Shown: positions 36,788 to 45,514 of the stretch, piece by piece
How positions within the stretch are numbered: position 1 is the first letter of the stretch
Layout: every line of letters begins with the position of its first letter
The notes under the pieces: model-generated
Told to the model about the DNA's origin: nothing
The model's database searches: none
Seen by the model: only the letters and a program-made list of their open reading frames with translations
Program-made: the position numbers and the translations under genes
NCBI RefSeq assembly: GCF_022832385.1
Contig: NZ_JALHLE010000027.1
Coordinates: 40,296-104,295 of the forward strand
Length of the DNA: 64,000 bases
Reading direction: 5' to 3'
Origin: Novosphingobium album (ex Hu et al. 2023)
GTDB taxonomy: Bacteria; Pseudomonadota; Alphaproteobacteria; Sphingomonadales; Sphingomonadaceae

Positions 36788-37487
36788 GACCCAACAGCAT
36801 TTCCCGTCCCTTCGCGTCAAGCGATCGCAGCAGCGCGGCGTTGAAGTTTTCCATGGCTTCCAGCGCCGCATCTGCGTCGCCTCCGATCACCGACAATCGC
36901 GTTAGTACACCGAAAGGAATCTCGCCCCGCAGATTATCCTTAACGATGGTCATTCTCTGTTCGAGCGACGATGCCGGAAAACTGCTGCCAATACGCACCC
37001 AAAAATAGACATGTTCGGTCCGTTCATCGCTGCGCGCGGTCACAAAGCTCGCTTTGCTGTTCGCCGGCACGGGGCCGGTCAACGCGACGGTTCTTACCTG
37101 CGAGAGATCAAACCCCAGTGCCGGATAGCATTCCTCCGGCCGATGAATGGACAGACCCGCATCTTGTGCCGATCCGAACGCAACCAACAACATGACAGGC
37201 AATTGGCCAAGACCCACATAGACGCGCGTCAGGACGTCGGAATAGGTCGCCTCACGCAGTTCGCTGCGCGGCGCCACCACCAGCCCGCTGGCGCTGACAT
37301 AGCGGTAGTCACCGATCCTTTCCGGCACGATGGCGGCAAGGGCCCCGGCACGGACCGGCAAGGCTGTCCGACGGGGTTTCAGCGCATAGGCAGCCCCGGC
37401 CCCCATCATCAGCAGGCTGCCCAGCACCAGTTGTCTTCGGTCCATGCCCGGCGACAAGGGACTGTGCTCCTTCACCGATCCCGTCAT
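36780..37487 (-). CDS. epsI: EpsI family exosortase-associated protein
   Basis: A 235-residue protein. A twin-basic start and membrane segment (DRRQLVLGSLLMMGAGAAYAL, about residues 16-36) precede a periplasmic domain. The family hallmark IHRPEECYPALGF (residues 114-126) is clear. EpsI proteins accompany exosortases in exopolysaccharide loci and are sometimes fused to them; their activity is unknown. The ATG overlaps the exosortase stop by ATGA, which confirms partnership. The resemblance is to the V-type form seen in sphingomonads. Confidence 0.88.
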   Translation of the reverse strand: MTGSVKEHSPLSPGMDRRQLVLGSLLMMGAGAAYALKPRRTALPVRAGALAAIVPERIGDYRYVSASGLVVAPRSELREATYSDVLTRVYVGLGQLPVMLLVAFGSAQDAGLSIHRPEECYPALGFDLSQVRTVALTGPVPANSKASFVTARSDERTEHVYFWVRIGSSFPASSLEQRMTIVKDNLRGEIPFGVLTRLSVIGGDADAALEAMENFNAALLRSLDAKGREMLLGHD

Positions 37488-38386
37488 CGCCCCAGCCTCC
37501 GGCGCAAGGGTCCCAGCAGGGCGTCGATGGCCATCAGCACACACAAGGCAACGACGAACATCAGCAGGCCGGTCGTTTCATGCAGGATGCTCTGCGCCGC
37601 GGCTGCCCCCAGCCCATGCGTCACCAGCATCAGAATCACGACTCGCGCGAAATTCGCGAGCACCGCTATCGGGGGGACGAAAACACTCAGCACCAAGGCA
37701 TAGCGCCAGTCGGCCCGGTGGCGCAGATAAATGTAGAACATGCCGATGGCCACCAGACTGAACAACGAATTCAATCCGGCGCAAGCGTCCGCCATGCGCA
37801 GCTCATACTGGTCGATATAGATATCCACGCCGCTGCGCGCGACGTCATAGCCTGCATACCACAGCAGGTTCACCGATGCCCCAGATAGACGGCTGGTCAG
37901 AAAATCCGTGAGCGGCGCTGTCAACCGGCTCGGAGGCGGGACCGCAAACATAAGGAAAACCAACGGAAACCACAATGCGCGCGTAGTGTTGCCACCGCCA
38001 AGGGCATAGATCACGAGCACCCCACACAGCATCATGCTGATCCAGAGCAACCAGGAGATGCCGATAATCATCGAAAAGACATAGACTGCCAGCAATGGCA
38101 ACATTGCGGTTGCCGCAAGACTGAGCTTGCCCGGCTCCTTCTTCGCAGACTTTCCATCCCGCCACAGCAGCCACAACCCTGCAGCCAAGACCATCGGACC
38201 GTGGGCACCCTGTTCAGTCATCCATGACTGGCGGGCAACAAGTGCAACACCTGGAATGGCAAAAATGGCAAGAGCGACAATGATGAACCAATAGCCACGA
38301 AGCCAGCAAAAAACCGCAGCATTCGACAAGCCAGCCCACACAGGACTCGCGCGAAATTCGCTAGCGACGGCATTTGTCGTACTCAC
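37484..38386 (-). CDS. Exosortase (EpsH/Xrt family, probably V-type)
   Basis: A 300-residue membrane cysteine transpeptidase-like enzyme with about eight membrane segments. All three catalytic residues are visible: C202 in MADACAGLNSL, R248 in LANFARVVIL and H269 in ILHETTGLLMF. Exosortases recognise PEP-CTERM tails, cut them and probably attach the protein to an exported carrier. A PEP-CTERM substrate lies 1.8 kb away at 40242-40856. It heads a three-gene coupled operon with EpsI and EpsD. The 3' neighbours and sphingomonad features fit exosortase V (XrtV), but the subtype needs a model search. Confidence 0.92.
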   Translation of the reverse strand: MSTTNAVASEFRASPVWAGLSNAAVFCWLRGYWFIIVALAIFAIPGVALVARQSWMTEQGAHGPMVLAAGLWLLWRDGKSAKKEPGKLSLAATAMLPLLAVYVFSMIIGISWLLWISMMLCGVLVIYALGGGNTTRALWFPLVFLMFAVPPPSRLTAPLTDFLTSRLSGASVNLLWYAGYDVARSGVDIYIDQYELRMADACAGLNSLFSLVAIGMFYIYLRHRADWRYALVLSVFVPPIAVLANFARVVILMLVTHGLGAAAAQSILHETTGLLMFVVALCVLMAIDALLGPLRRRLGR

Positions 38387-38552
38387 ACCAACTCCCCGTG
38401 AAAGCGCATTCAGCCGGCCACCTTCTACCCCGCAATGGCGCTCAAAGTAGCATTACTTTCAATATATTGGTTTGCTTGCATTTTTAGAACTCCTTGCATA
38501 GACGGCTAATTTGTCAGGACAGGTCGGTTTGGCTAGTGGCGGGGGCACGGAA

Positions 38553-39467
38553 ATGGATAAGCAAGAGAACAAATCCGCGGTCAAACGCGAACCCACGCCA
38601 ATTTGGCGCCGCATTGCAGGCGCCGTCTGGATCGCGCTGGTAGCCCTCTATTTTTTCTGGGAAGCCTGGACTTACTCGGGCACCTTCGCAAAATTGTCGG
38701 AATGGCAATTCGGCAATTTCAACAAGAGCTGGCCGACCGTTACCTACGCAGGCTTGGTGTTGCTATTTTCATTGCCCGGCATGTTGCTGCTCAGGCGACG
38801 GAAGAACAAGAGCCCCCAACCCGACGACGACGCCAGCCTGGATGAAGCCGGAACCGCCGCCTCGGAGCTTGCAATCGCATTGAAGCGCGCCACAGGCCTG
38901 CGCAAGCTCTTGTTCTATGTGGGTGCGGCTTCAGCAATTTCCGCATTCGTTTCTCTCGCCGGCCTGTTGTTCCTTCCGGGATTCGGCCCGGCCCAGCAGG
39001 TTATCACAGTAGGGACCGACACCGATGGCAAGATCGCGAACGGCCCGACAACGCTGATCGGGCGCGCCATCCTGTCCAGAACCGCCACCATGGGACAGGA
39101 TTTCATCATTTTGGACAAGGAGGCTCGTTTTGCCCCGATCATGCCGAAAGATGATGATGGAGCGGTCCGGTATTTCGTTCAGCTAACACCTGCGGAAACT
39201 GCCGGAGCCCGGAGCAACGATCGCTTGATCAAGGTATCCGGAGTGCTGCTGCGCAACTCACTGCCCGGCCCCCTCCTGAGGCTTTACCGCAACGTCGGCA
39301 TTTCAGTGAACGACACGCACTACGTCCTGTATCGCTACCCCGCGACTATGAGGCGACCCTATATTCTGAACGCAATACAGATGGGCGTGGTCGCACTGAT
39401 TATGTTCATTCTGTGGTGGTTCCAGAACCGCCACATCCGAAAGAAACTGATGCGGCCCACACCTTGA
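38553..39467 (+). CDS. Unrecognised membrane protein with a periplasmic domain
   Basis: A 304-residue protein that I do not recognise. Four hydrophobic segments are visible: about residues 20-40 (AGAVWIALVALYFFW), 60-80 (VTYAGLVLLFSLPGMLL), 125-150 (LLFYVGAASAISAFVSLAGL) and 275-295 (MGVVALIMFILWWF). An acidic stretch lies between segments two and three. About 120 residues between segments three and four probably face the periplasm. The ATG at 38553 follows GGCGGGGGCACGG. It sits between the exosortase operon (divergent) and the retropepsin gene and may serve exosortase-dependent export. Confidence 0.75.
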   Translation: MDKQENKSAVKREPTPIWRRIAGAVWIALVALYFFWEAWTYSGTFAKLSEWQFGNFNKSWPTVTYAGLVLLFSLPGMLLLRRRKNKSPQPDDDASLDEAGTAASELAIALKRATGLRKLLFYVGAASAISAFVSLAGLLFLPGFGPAQQVITVGTDTDGKIANGPTTLIGRAILSRTATMGQDFIILDKEARFAPIMPKDDDGAVRYFVQLTPAETAGARSNDRLIKVSGVLLRNSLPGPLLRLYRNVGISVNDTHYVLYRYPATMRRPYILNAIQMGVVALIMFILWWFQNRHIRKKLMRPTP

Positions 39468-39649
39468 CACGAACGAGCCGAAAAACACTTCATCGGCATC
39501 AGCCTGACGGCGCCCGAGGCAAGTCGCATTAAGATCAACAGGCACCGAATCTTCTGGCGTGACATGCTCTGCAAATACGCAATGGTTAACGCCTGACTAA
39601 CCAACCTCGAATACTGAATTTAGAACGTCGTCCTTCATGACAATGGACC

Positions 39650-40186
39650 ATGTTCTTGTCATTCGAACTTCGATTCTGGACATTCGCGGCCGCCATGGCC
39701 GTGACCTCTGCATCTACCGTCGCCGTAAGCAGCGCGGTGCAGGAGGCGGAGCCCACGCCAATGGAGCCTGTTGCTCACGCCGCGATGCTTGCCCCGGCAC
39801 GGCCGGAAATCCCCACGGCGCCAGGTGGCAGCAAAATCATGCGGTCAGTTGATGGCATGTTTTATCTCAGGGGCGCATCGAACGGTCGAAGCGTACGTTT
39901 TCTGGTCGACACCGGGGCCAGCGTGACTGTCCTGACAAAGCAGGATGCCCTGACCCTCGGCGTAGACATCAACCAAGGCACGCCAGCCAGCAATCTGGCG
40001 ACGGTGGGCGGGCAGGCCAGGGCGTTCCAGACCAGGCTCAAGAAAGTGACCGTGGCCGGGCGAACGATTTCTTCCTTGAGAATCGCGGTCGTCGATGGCG
40101 GGATCAATGTCTCGCTACTGGGACAGAATGCGCTTTCGCAACTCGGAAGGGTTACCTTCGAGAAAAACGTCATGACTCTCCATTGA
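39650..40186 (+). CDS. Retropepsin-like aspartic protease (clan AA, TIGR02281-type)
   Basis: A 178-residue single-lobe aspartic protease. The catalytic motif is FLVDTGASVTVLT (D87-T-G-A-S), and the second hydrophobic-glycine block is SLLGQNALSQLGRV. One lobe implies that it works as a dimer. An N-terminal hydrophobic stretch (TFAAAMAVTSASTVAV) acts as an anchor or signal peptide, followed by a proline-rich linker. It is convergent with the PEP-CTERM gene, 55 bases away. A role in maturing or releasing the sorted protein is a guess from position. The ribosome site before ATG 39650 is unclear. Confidence 0.85.
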   Translation: MFLSFELRFWTFAAAMAVTSASTVAVSSAVQEAEPTPMEPVAHAAMLAPARPEIPTAPGGSKIMRSVDGMFYLRGASNGRSVRFLVDTGASVTVLTKQDALTLGVDINQGTPASNLATVGGQARAFQTRLKKVTVAGRTISSLRIAVVDGGINVSLLGQNALSQLGRVTFEKNVMTLH

Positions 40187-40200
40187 CTGGATTATCAATC

Positions 40201-40218
40201 GCCTGAACCGGCAGGCCT
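40201..40218. terminator. Weak hairpin between convergent retropepsin and PEP-CTERM genes
   Basis: GCCTG-AACCGG-CAGGC (5-bp stem) followed by CTT lies between the stops at 40186 (plus) and 40242 (minus). It is short for an intrinsic terminator, so it is listed with low confidence. Confidence 0.35.
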
Positions 40219-40241
40219 TGACGTAATTGCTCCGGGCGCCC

Positions 40242-40856
40242 TCAGGCGGGCGTGGCCCGCCGCTTTGATCGACGCGCCACCCAACCGGAAAAACCGATAC
40301 CAACCAGCATGATGGCCCATGTTTCCGGTTCCGGAAGCGGCTCGGTCGGCGTTGGAGTCGGCTGCGCAGGCGTAAACGGCGGAGACAGCTCACCACCCTC
40401 CGACGGCGCCTGCCCGCCACTCGTCCCCGGGTTTCCGCCGGAAGTACCGCCCGGATTGCCCGATCCAGCACCATTCGGCGCGCCACTCCCCGGCAATCCT
40501 GCCTGCGGACTGGAACCGATTGGCAATCCCGGACCACCTTGAGGACCAACCAGACCAGGCGCGAGATTGGCGTCAGTGCCGCCGGCACCCTCGCCGGGCA
40601 ATGCATTTCCGCCCCTGATGAACCGAGCAGCCGGCGCCAAACGGCGGCCACCGCCAACCAGAGGATCACCTGCGAACGCAGCGAACGCAGATCCGCCCAG
40701 CTGCTGCTCCTGGATGGCGGCAGCCAGATCACCCGGCGCAAACAAAGCGCGCACGTTGCTCACTGCCGCACTCGCCGTCAGCATCGAGCCGACCATGATA
40801 GAAAGAATTATCCGCCTGCGCCGGTTTTCACTCGTCAGACTCATTCCCGTCGCCAT
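40242..40856 (-). CDS. PEP-CTERM (PEPxxWA) protein, likely exosortase substrate
   Basis: A 204-residue low-complexity protein. An N-terminal signal region (RRRRIILSIMVGSMLTASAA) is followed by a Gly/Pro/Ser-rich spacer (residues about 85-160) and a TPTPTEP stretch. The sorting tail is PEPETWAIMLVGIGFSG (residues 175-191) and then the basic anchor RRSKRR. This matches the tripartite PEP-CTERM signal in its PEPxxWA form. The exosortase at 37484-38386 is the natural processing enzyme. The spacer has no enzymatic features; a surface or matrix structural role is likely. The ATG at 40856 was chosen because it gives a proper signal sequence. Confidence 0.88.
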   Translation of the reverse strand: MATGMSLTSENRRRRIILSIMVGSMLTASAAVSNVRALFAPGDLAAAIQEQQLGGSAFAAFAGDPLVGGGRRLAPAARFIRGGNALPGEGAGGTDANLAPGLVGPQGGPGLPIGSSPQAGLPGSGAPNGAGSGNPGGTSGGNPGTSGGQAPSEGGELSPPFTPAQPTPTPTEPLPEPETWAIMLVGIGFSGWVARRSKRRATPA

Positions 40857-41054
40857 CTCAAATTTCCCGCGAGGCGCCACATGGGCCGTCAACTAATATG
40901 CTGGCCTTAATTGAGCTTATATCCATATTCAATTGCCCAAAGACATTAAGGTGTCCGAAAATGAGAAACTGCGAAACAGTGATAATCACCGCCTGACCTC
41001 GCGAAACCGAGATGCTCCACATGCAATGCATGCCGGCGCCTCGTCGCTGATGCA

Positions 41055-42101
41055 TCAGATCCTGGGCAGCACTCCGTCAGACACTTTGGCCTTGTCGCCG
41101 ATACGGCCAAGCTTCCATTCGGCCACCAAGGATTTCAGTTCGCCGATCAGATCATCCGGAACCAGTGTGGCACAAACCGGATCACTGGCCCGAGCATGCG
41201 CGATAGCGCCGGCGATATCGTCATCGTTGCCAACCACAGACAAAAGACCGCGGTGAGCGAAAGCTTCGGCGATCTCCCACTGGTGATCGTCATAGTGCTC
41301 GCCGCGGGCAAAGCTGCGTGGGACAACAATGACGCGGCACCCCTGCTGCAGCGCCGTAATAATCGAACCCGTCCCTCCATGGCAGATCACGACTTCCGCA
41401 CGGGCAAGGATGGAGTTCACCTCCTCGAATGTCAGCGTCGGGTGGACCTCGATCGATGGATCTATTTCGCACTTGAGCGGCTGCCCCGACTGCAGAATCA
41501 CTTTTTCGGGAAGCAGACCGCTGCGCTTGGCCTGATCGACAAGACTGACCAGCCGTTCAAACGGCAGCGTGGCGCCGACCGTCGCAAAGGCCAGCGACTC
41601 CTTGGCAGGACGGGATTTATCCAGGCGCCGGAAAGGGTCGAACACCCATGACCCCGGCCAGTTGCGCCCGGCGTCCGCCGATTGCGCGACCCGAATGTGC
41701 GCGAGTGGCGCAGCGATCCGCGCGAAGGCCGATGGTCCTGCAAACCGGGCAAAGGAATCAATCAGAACGATCTTCGCGCCCAACATCCGTGCAAAGAGGA
41801 CAGGAAAGTAGGACGACCCCGCCCCTGTTGTGATCACGACGTCCGGACGCTTGCCCCACATGATCCGCCACGACCGGAAAAAGCTCCGCAACGCCGCCAT
41901 GAGCATCGCAACGGGCTTGCCCAGTCGAGCCTGCCCCAAAGCGACATGCGGAATGAAATACACGGGATGCTTCGCCGCGAGCGCACGCGTAAGCGCAGTA
42001 TCCTCGGTTACAAAAAAATATTCGGCGGACGACCAGAACGGCTCGAGATCAAGCAACTGGCGAACATGCCCGCCGCCGGACGCAACCAATGCAACACGCA
42101 C
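41055..42101 (-). CDS. Fused Alg14-Alg13-type glucuronosyltransferase (GelK/SpsK-like)
   Basis: A 348-residue protein joining two halves that are separate subunits elsewhere. Residues 1-160 match the Alg14/PssD acceptor half (VALVASGGGHVRQLLDL, then VVITTGAGSSYFP). Residues about 168-348 match the Alg13/PssE donor half (FATVGATLPFERLV, then VICHGGTGSIITALQQG). In sphingan producers a protein of this design and length adds glucuronic acid in beta-1,4 linkage to the lipid-linked glucose. The GTG start at 42101 has TTGAGG 9 bases upstream and starts directly at the nucleotide-binding strand. Donor UDP-GlcA is inferred. It faces away from a 1-kb AT-rich region. Confidence 0.85.
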   Translation of the reverse strand: MRVALVASGGGHVRQLLDLEPFWSSAEYFFVTEDTALTRALAAKHPVYFIPHVALGQARLGKPVAMLMAALRSFFRSWRIMWGKRPDVVITTGAGSSYFPVLFARMLGAKIVLIDSFARFAGPSAFARIAAPLAHIRVAQSADAGRNWPGSWVFDPFRRLDKSRPAKESLAFATVGATLPFERLVSLVDQAKRSGLLPEKVILQSGQPLKCEIDPSIEVHPTLTFEEVNSILARAEVVICHGGTGSIITALQQGCRVIVVPRSFARGEHYDDHQWEIAEAFAHRGLLSVVGNDDDIAGAIAHARASDPVCATLVPDDLIGELKSLVAEWKLGRIGDKAKVSDGVLPRI

Positions 42102-43162
42102 GCCGAATAACCTCAATTCCGCGACAAGAGAAATGCGCCGCAAATAGCGCCGCAACGCCCTTCAAATGCGAACATCTCTGAGTACAAACGACATTCCGGT
42201 ACGGACGTCCCTGCCTGAGCAAGCGATCGAACCGTTTTGCACCGCAGCATAAAAATGCCTCTCATGTCAAGCTTCTGCAAAGCTCAGACTAATACGCAAG
42301 CAAAGCCGCCTGCATGGCGCAGGTTGCCATACCCCCATGATACTTAGATGTGATTTCAGAAATGCTAATTGTACCAAATTGAGACTCACATCCTGCAAGG
42401 CATGCAATTATTAACAAACGCCGTTATCATTCAACGACTCAAAAACCATTAATGGCTGACCGCATTCACGCTGCCTCACAACATAACGCAGCAACGGTTC
42501 CGTTGAATGGTGCGACAGTCGACATTATCCAGCCTTTCGGTCCGGCTCGAACCAAACAGAAACAACAAGGCAACGGCCTGGAAAGATCCCACCCTTGCCT
42601 CAACCTTACGAAGATCAACTCATTCATTGATACCAAACCTATCGAAGGATAGGCCCACAGACCCCGTATTGCCATATTGAACGACATAATGCCACTAAGG
42701 TCTGGTCGTATCGAAATGAGCCAACCTCACACGACATCTAAAAACTCGCACACAGCACACAGTATGAATATTAAATCCACTAAAATTAGTAGAAATACAT
42801 AATTTCACGGCACATGAATTTAATTATATTGATTTTATATGGACTTTTTAATATTGATTTTTATGATTTACAAAAAAATTCAAACACTTGACGAACTTTT
42901 TTGGTATATTATAAAATATAGTAATAGATATTATTTATCTGATTTACTTTTAATGAATTTTTCATTGTTTTCTGAAATTCCTTTAGACTAATTTTTATTT
43001 TCATTGGACTTTCGAGTGGCGCAACTTGAAGAAACCCGCACCCCTTTAGAGGGAAATATTTTTATTGCGCCGCAACAATTTATTCGAGAGACAATGTGAA
43101 GAGCTGCGCCGGGCTAAAAGTTCAGATCGGCGCCATCAAAAATGGTGGGACAGTTAATTTCT
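42102..43162. promoter_or_regulatory. 1-kb AT-rich divergent intergenic island
   Basis: This gap separates the glucuronosyltransferase (minus) from the UDP-xylose-synthase-like gene (plus). Composition falls sharply from about 42240: at 42781-42960 I count only 32 G/C in 180 bases (18%), in a genome with GC-rich genes. A 66-codon frame at 42452-42652 shows no recognisable features and is not called. The region probably contains the promoters of both genes and long leaders. It could be bound by a silencer of the MucR/Ros or H-NS-like type, or be a trace of acquired DNA. Confidence 0.6.
42888..42915 (+). promoter_or_regulatory. Candidate sigma-70 promoter
   Basis: TTGACG (42888-42893) and TATAAA (42910-42915) are 16 bases apart, close to consensus and pointing toward the UDP-xylose-synthase-like gene. 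It would give a leader of about 240 bases. Chance matches are more likely in such AT-rich DNA, so it needs mapping. Confidence 0.4.
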
Positions 43163-44191
43163 ATGAGTAAGAAGGTTCTGGTTTCCGGCGGTGCGGGCTT
43201 CATTGGTTCTCATATCGTAGACCGCCTGACGAAGCGTACCGATCTGGACTCGATTGTCGTAGTCGACAACTTCTGGACGGGTGTGCGCGAAAACCTTGAG
43301 CACATCTCCGATCCACGGCTTCATCTGGTTGAAAGCGACGTAGAGACTTTTGCGACCGACATGCGCTTTGATGAAGTCATCCATCTCGCCTCGCCGGCGT
43401 CGCCGCCCTGGTACATGCGGGAGCCTGTGCGCACCATCAAGGCGAACCTGATGGGTGCTCTCAACTGCGTGGACAAGCTCGTCCCGGGCGGACGCATCAG
43501 CTTTGCGTCGACGTCGGAAGTCTACGGCGATCCCTTGATCACCCCGCAACCGGAAAGCTATCGCGGCCAGGTCGATTGCACAGGGCCCCGCTCTTCCTAT
43601 GACGAGAGCAAGCGCTGCACCGAATCGCTATTGTTCGAACTCCGCCGGACCAGTGATATCGACTTGCGCGTCGTGCGCCTCTTCAACGTCTATGGGCCTC
43701 GCACCCGCCCCGACGACGGCCGCGCCGTCTCGAATTTCCTTAGCCAGGCGCTAACCAACGGCGAACTGACAGTCTACGGTGACGGACTTCAATCGCGCAG
43801 CTGGGGCTATGTGGATGATATCGTCGACGCGCTCGAGCGGTATTTCTGGGCGGATTCCATTGCCTATCCGGGGCCGTTGAACGTCGGCAATGACGAGGAA
43901 ATCCCGGTGATCGACATCGCGCGCTATATTGTAAAGCTCGTCCCGGGTGCCCGCCTCGCGATGTGCCCGCCGATTCCGCAGGACCCGACCAATCGGCGGC
44001 CGGACCTGACACTGTGCCGGCAGATTCTTCCCGGCTGGCATGCAAATATAAATTACGAGGATGGAATCGCCCGGACACTCAAGTGGTTCGCCGATAAAGT
44101 GACGAAGGGCGCAAGGACCGATGCGCCGTCACCAGTCAGGCTGGCGGACGGCGGGTCCGCGCAAGAGGAAGTCACGAACGCCCAAAGCTAA
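43163..44191 (+). CDS. NAD-dependent sugar-nucleotide epimerase/decarboxylase (UDP-xylose synthase-like)
   Basis: About 342 residues of an extended short-chain dehydrogenase. The NAD loop is VSGGAGFIGSHIV. The block HLASPASPPWYMREPVRTIK is characteristic of UDP-glucuronate decarboxylases (UDP-xylose synthases). The catalytic residues are in TSEVYG and SSYDESKR (Y-x3-K), and the substrate block NVYGPRTRPDDGR is present. It should convert UDP-glucuronate to UDP-xylose in the cytoplasm, which fits a neighbour that uses UDP-GlcA. The second ATG (MSKKVLVSG) was preferred; an in-frame ATG at 43142 adds seven residues. The C-terminal 25 residues are polar and not conserved-looking. Confidence 0.87.
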   Translation: MSKKVLVSGGAGFIGSHIVDRLTKRTDLDSIVVVDNFWTGVRENLEHISDPRLHLVESDVETFATDMRFDEVIHLASPASPPWYMREPVRTIKANLMGALNCVDKLVPGGRISFASTSEVYGDPLITPQPESYRGQVDCTGPRSSYDESKRCTESLLFELRRTSDIDLRVVRLFNVYGPRTRPDDGRAVSNFLSQALTNGELTVYGDGLQSRSWGYVDDIVDALERYFWADSIAYPGPLNVGNDEEIPVIDIARYIVKLVPGARLAMCPPIPQDPTNRRPDLTLCRQILPGWHANINYEDGIARTLKWFADKVTKGARTDAPSPVRLADGGSAQEEVTNAQS

Positions 44192-44392
44192 GTCAGCCGG
44201 TTTTCCGGATCCCGTCCAGCACGAAAATTACCGCCGTACTGCACCTGACGTCGGGTGCCGGTGGCAATTTTTCCGTGGAACCTGCTTCGCCCGGGGCAAC
44301 AATGGCACACCTTCAAGGTGACTATTGCGGATGTGGCTCCACGGCCTAGTTTGTGCAGTTGCGCGCCATCGAGAGACAGGACATCACGGTAT

Positions 44393-45475
44393 ATGAACCC
44401 GGTCGTTACGGTCGTCGTTCCTGCATATAACGCGGAACAGACGATCATTCGGACACTGGCTTCCATTCAAGCGCAGACGATCGGGGATCTGGACATCCGC
44501 GTAGTGGATGACGGGTCAGAGGATGCTACCGGCCAGATCATCGGGAGCCTTCAGGCTCAGGACCCGCGTATCATCGGGCTGCGACAAGAGAACTCGGGCG
44601 TGGCGACCGCCCGAAACACGGGGATGGCAGGCGCTCTGGGCCGGTTTGTGGCATTCTGCGACGCCGATGACATCTGGCATCCCCAGAAACTCGAACGTCA
44701 GCTTGCGGCCCTTGCCACGGATCCGGCCGCGGGGCTTTGCTACCCCTGGTATCGCCGCATCGACATGCAGGACCGCGTGCTGCCCGGCTCTCCCGCCCCC
44801 CTCGTCGAGGGGCGTGTGCTGCACCGGCACCTCGAATGGAATTTCATATCGAATGGAAGCTCGGTGCTGGTACAGACGCCGCTGGCGCAGCGTACCGGCT
44901 TCGAGCCAGGCTTGCGGTCTGCCGGGAACCAGGGGTGCGAAGACTATCTGTTCCAGCTCCAGATCGCGCAGGCCAGCCGGTTCGTCTGCGTGCCGGCTTT
45001 CCTTGTGGGTTATCGCATCAGCACACAGAGCATGTCGCGTGGGGTCGATCGCATGATCCGGTCGCATCTGCAAACCTACGAGATCATGGAAAAGCGCCTT
45101 CCGCCCGACCGTGCGCTCTTGCGCATCCTCAGCCGGCGCCGCGCGAAATTGCTCATCGAGCTGTTTCGCAATCGCCTGCGCCGCTCGGATCCGCGAGGTG
45201 CGGCGAAGGCATTTGCTGGCGCGGTACGCGCCGCCCCGGACCTTGTGCCGCGCTTCCTGCTGGAGGAATTGCGCGAGGCCAGCGCGCGTGCACGCCGGAC
45301 GGTACCAGCGGCCGATACTGACAGGTTTCCGCCGCTTCGTCACTTTCAGGACTTTGGTGCGGAAGAACGGGACGGGCCGTGGCACCCCCGCCGTTCAGCC
45401 GATTACATGGAGTGGCTCGCCAAACTGGACATGGCGCAATTGTCCGAGGGCGCGGAGCCGGGCCAGTACGCCTGA
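44393..45475 (+). CDS. Glycosyltransferase family 2
   Basis: A 360-residue GT-A enzyme. Motifs are PVVTVVVPAYNAEQTI, RVVDDGSEDAT, ENSGVATARNTGM and the D-x-D in FCDADDIWHPQ. The acceptor-side region is FISNGSSVLV and then GCEDYLFQLQIA. The same order of blocks appears in the protein at 54524-55546, so they are paralogues. The ATG at 44393 fits the fold start; upstream open sequence lacks conserved features. It is 201 bases after the UDP-xylose-synthase-like gene, so it may use UDP-xylose, though this is only contextual. Confidence 0.88.
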   Translation: MNPVVTVVVPAYNAEQTIIRTLASIQAQTIGDLDIRVVDDGSEDATGQIIGSLQAQDPRIIGLRQENSGVATARNTGMAGALGRFVAFCDADDIWHPQKLERQLAALATDPAAGLCYPWYRRIDMQDRVLPGSPAPLVEGRVLHRHLEWNFISNGSSVLVQTPLAQRTGFEPGLRSAGNQGCEDYLFQLQIAQASRFVCVPAFLVGYRISTQSMSRGVDRMIRSHLQTYEIMEKRLPPDRALLRILSRRRAKLLIELFRNRLRRSDPRGAAKAFAGAVRAAPDLVPRFLLEELREASARARRTVPAADTDRFPPLRHFQDFGAEERDGPWHPRRSADYMEWLAKLDMAQLSEGAEPGQYA

Positions 45476-45514
45476 ACTCCTCAGAACAAGGCGTTTGCCA
45501 GCTGAAGGGCAGAA

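Noticed and set aside
42452..42652. 66-codon frame in the AT-rich island
   Set aside because: No domain, weak start context and no conservation that can be judged; could be checked by ribosome profiling.
42102..43162. Insertion sequence or prophage remnant in the AT-rich gap
   Set aside because: No transposase fragment, terminal inverted repeats or target duplications could be seen.
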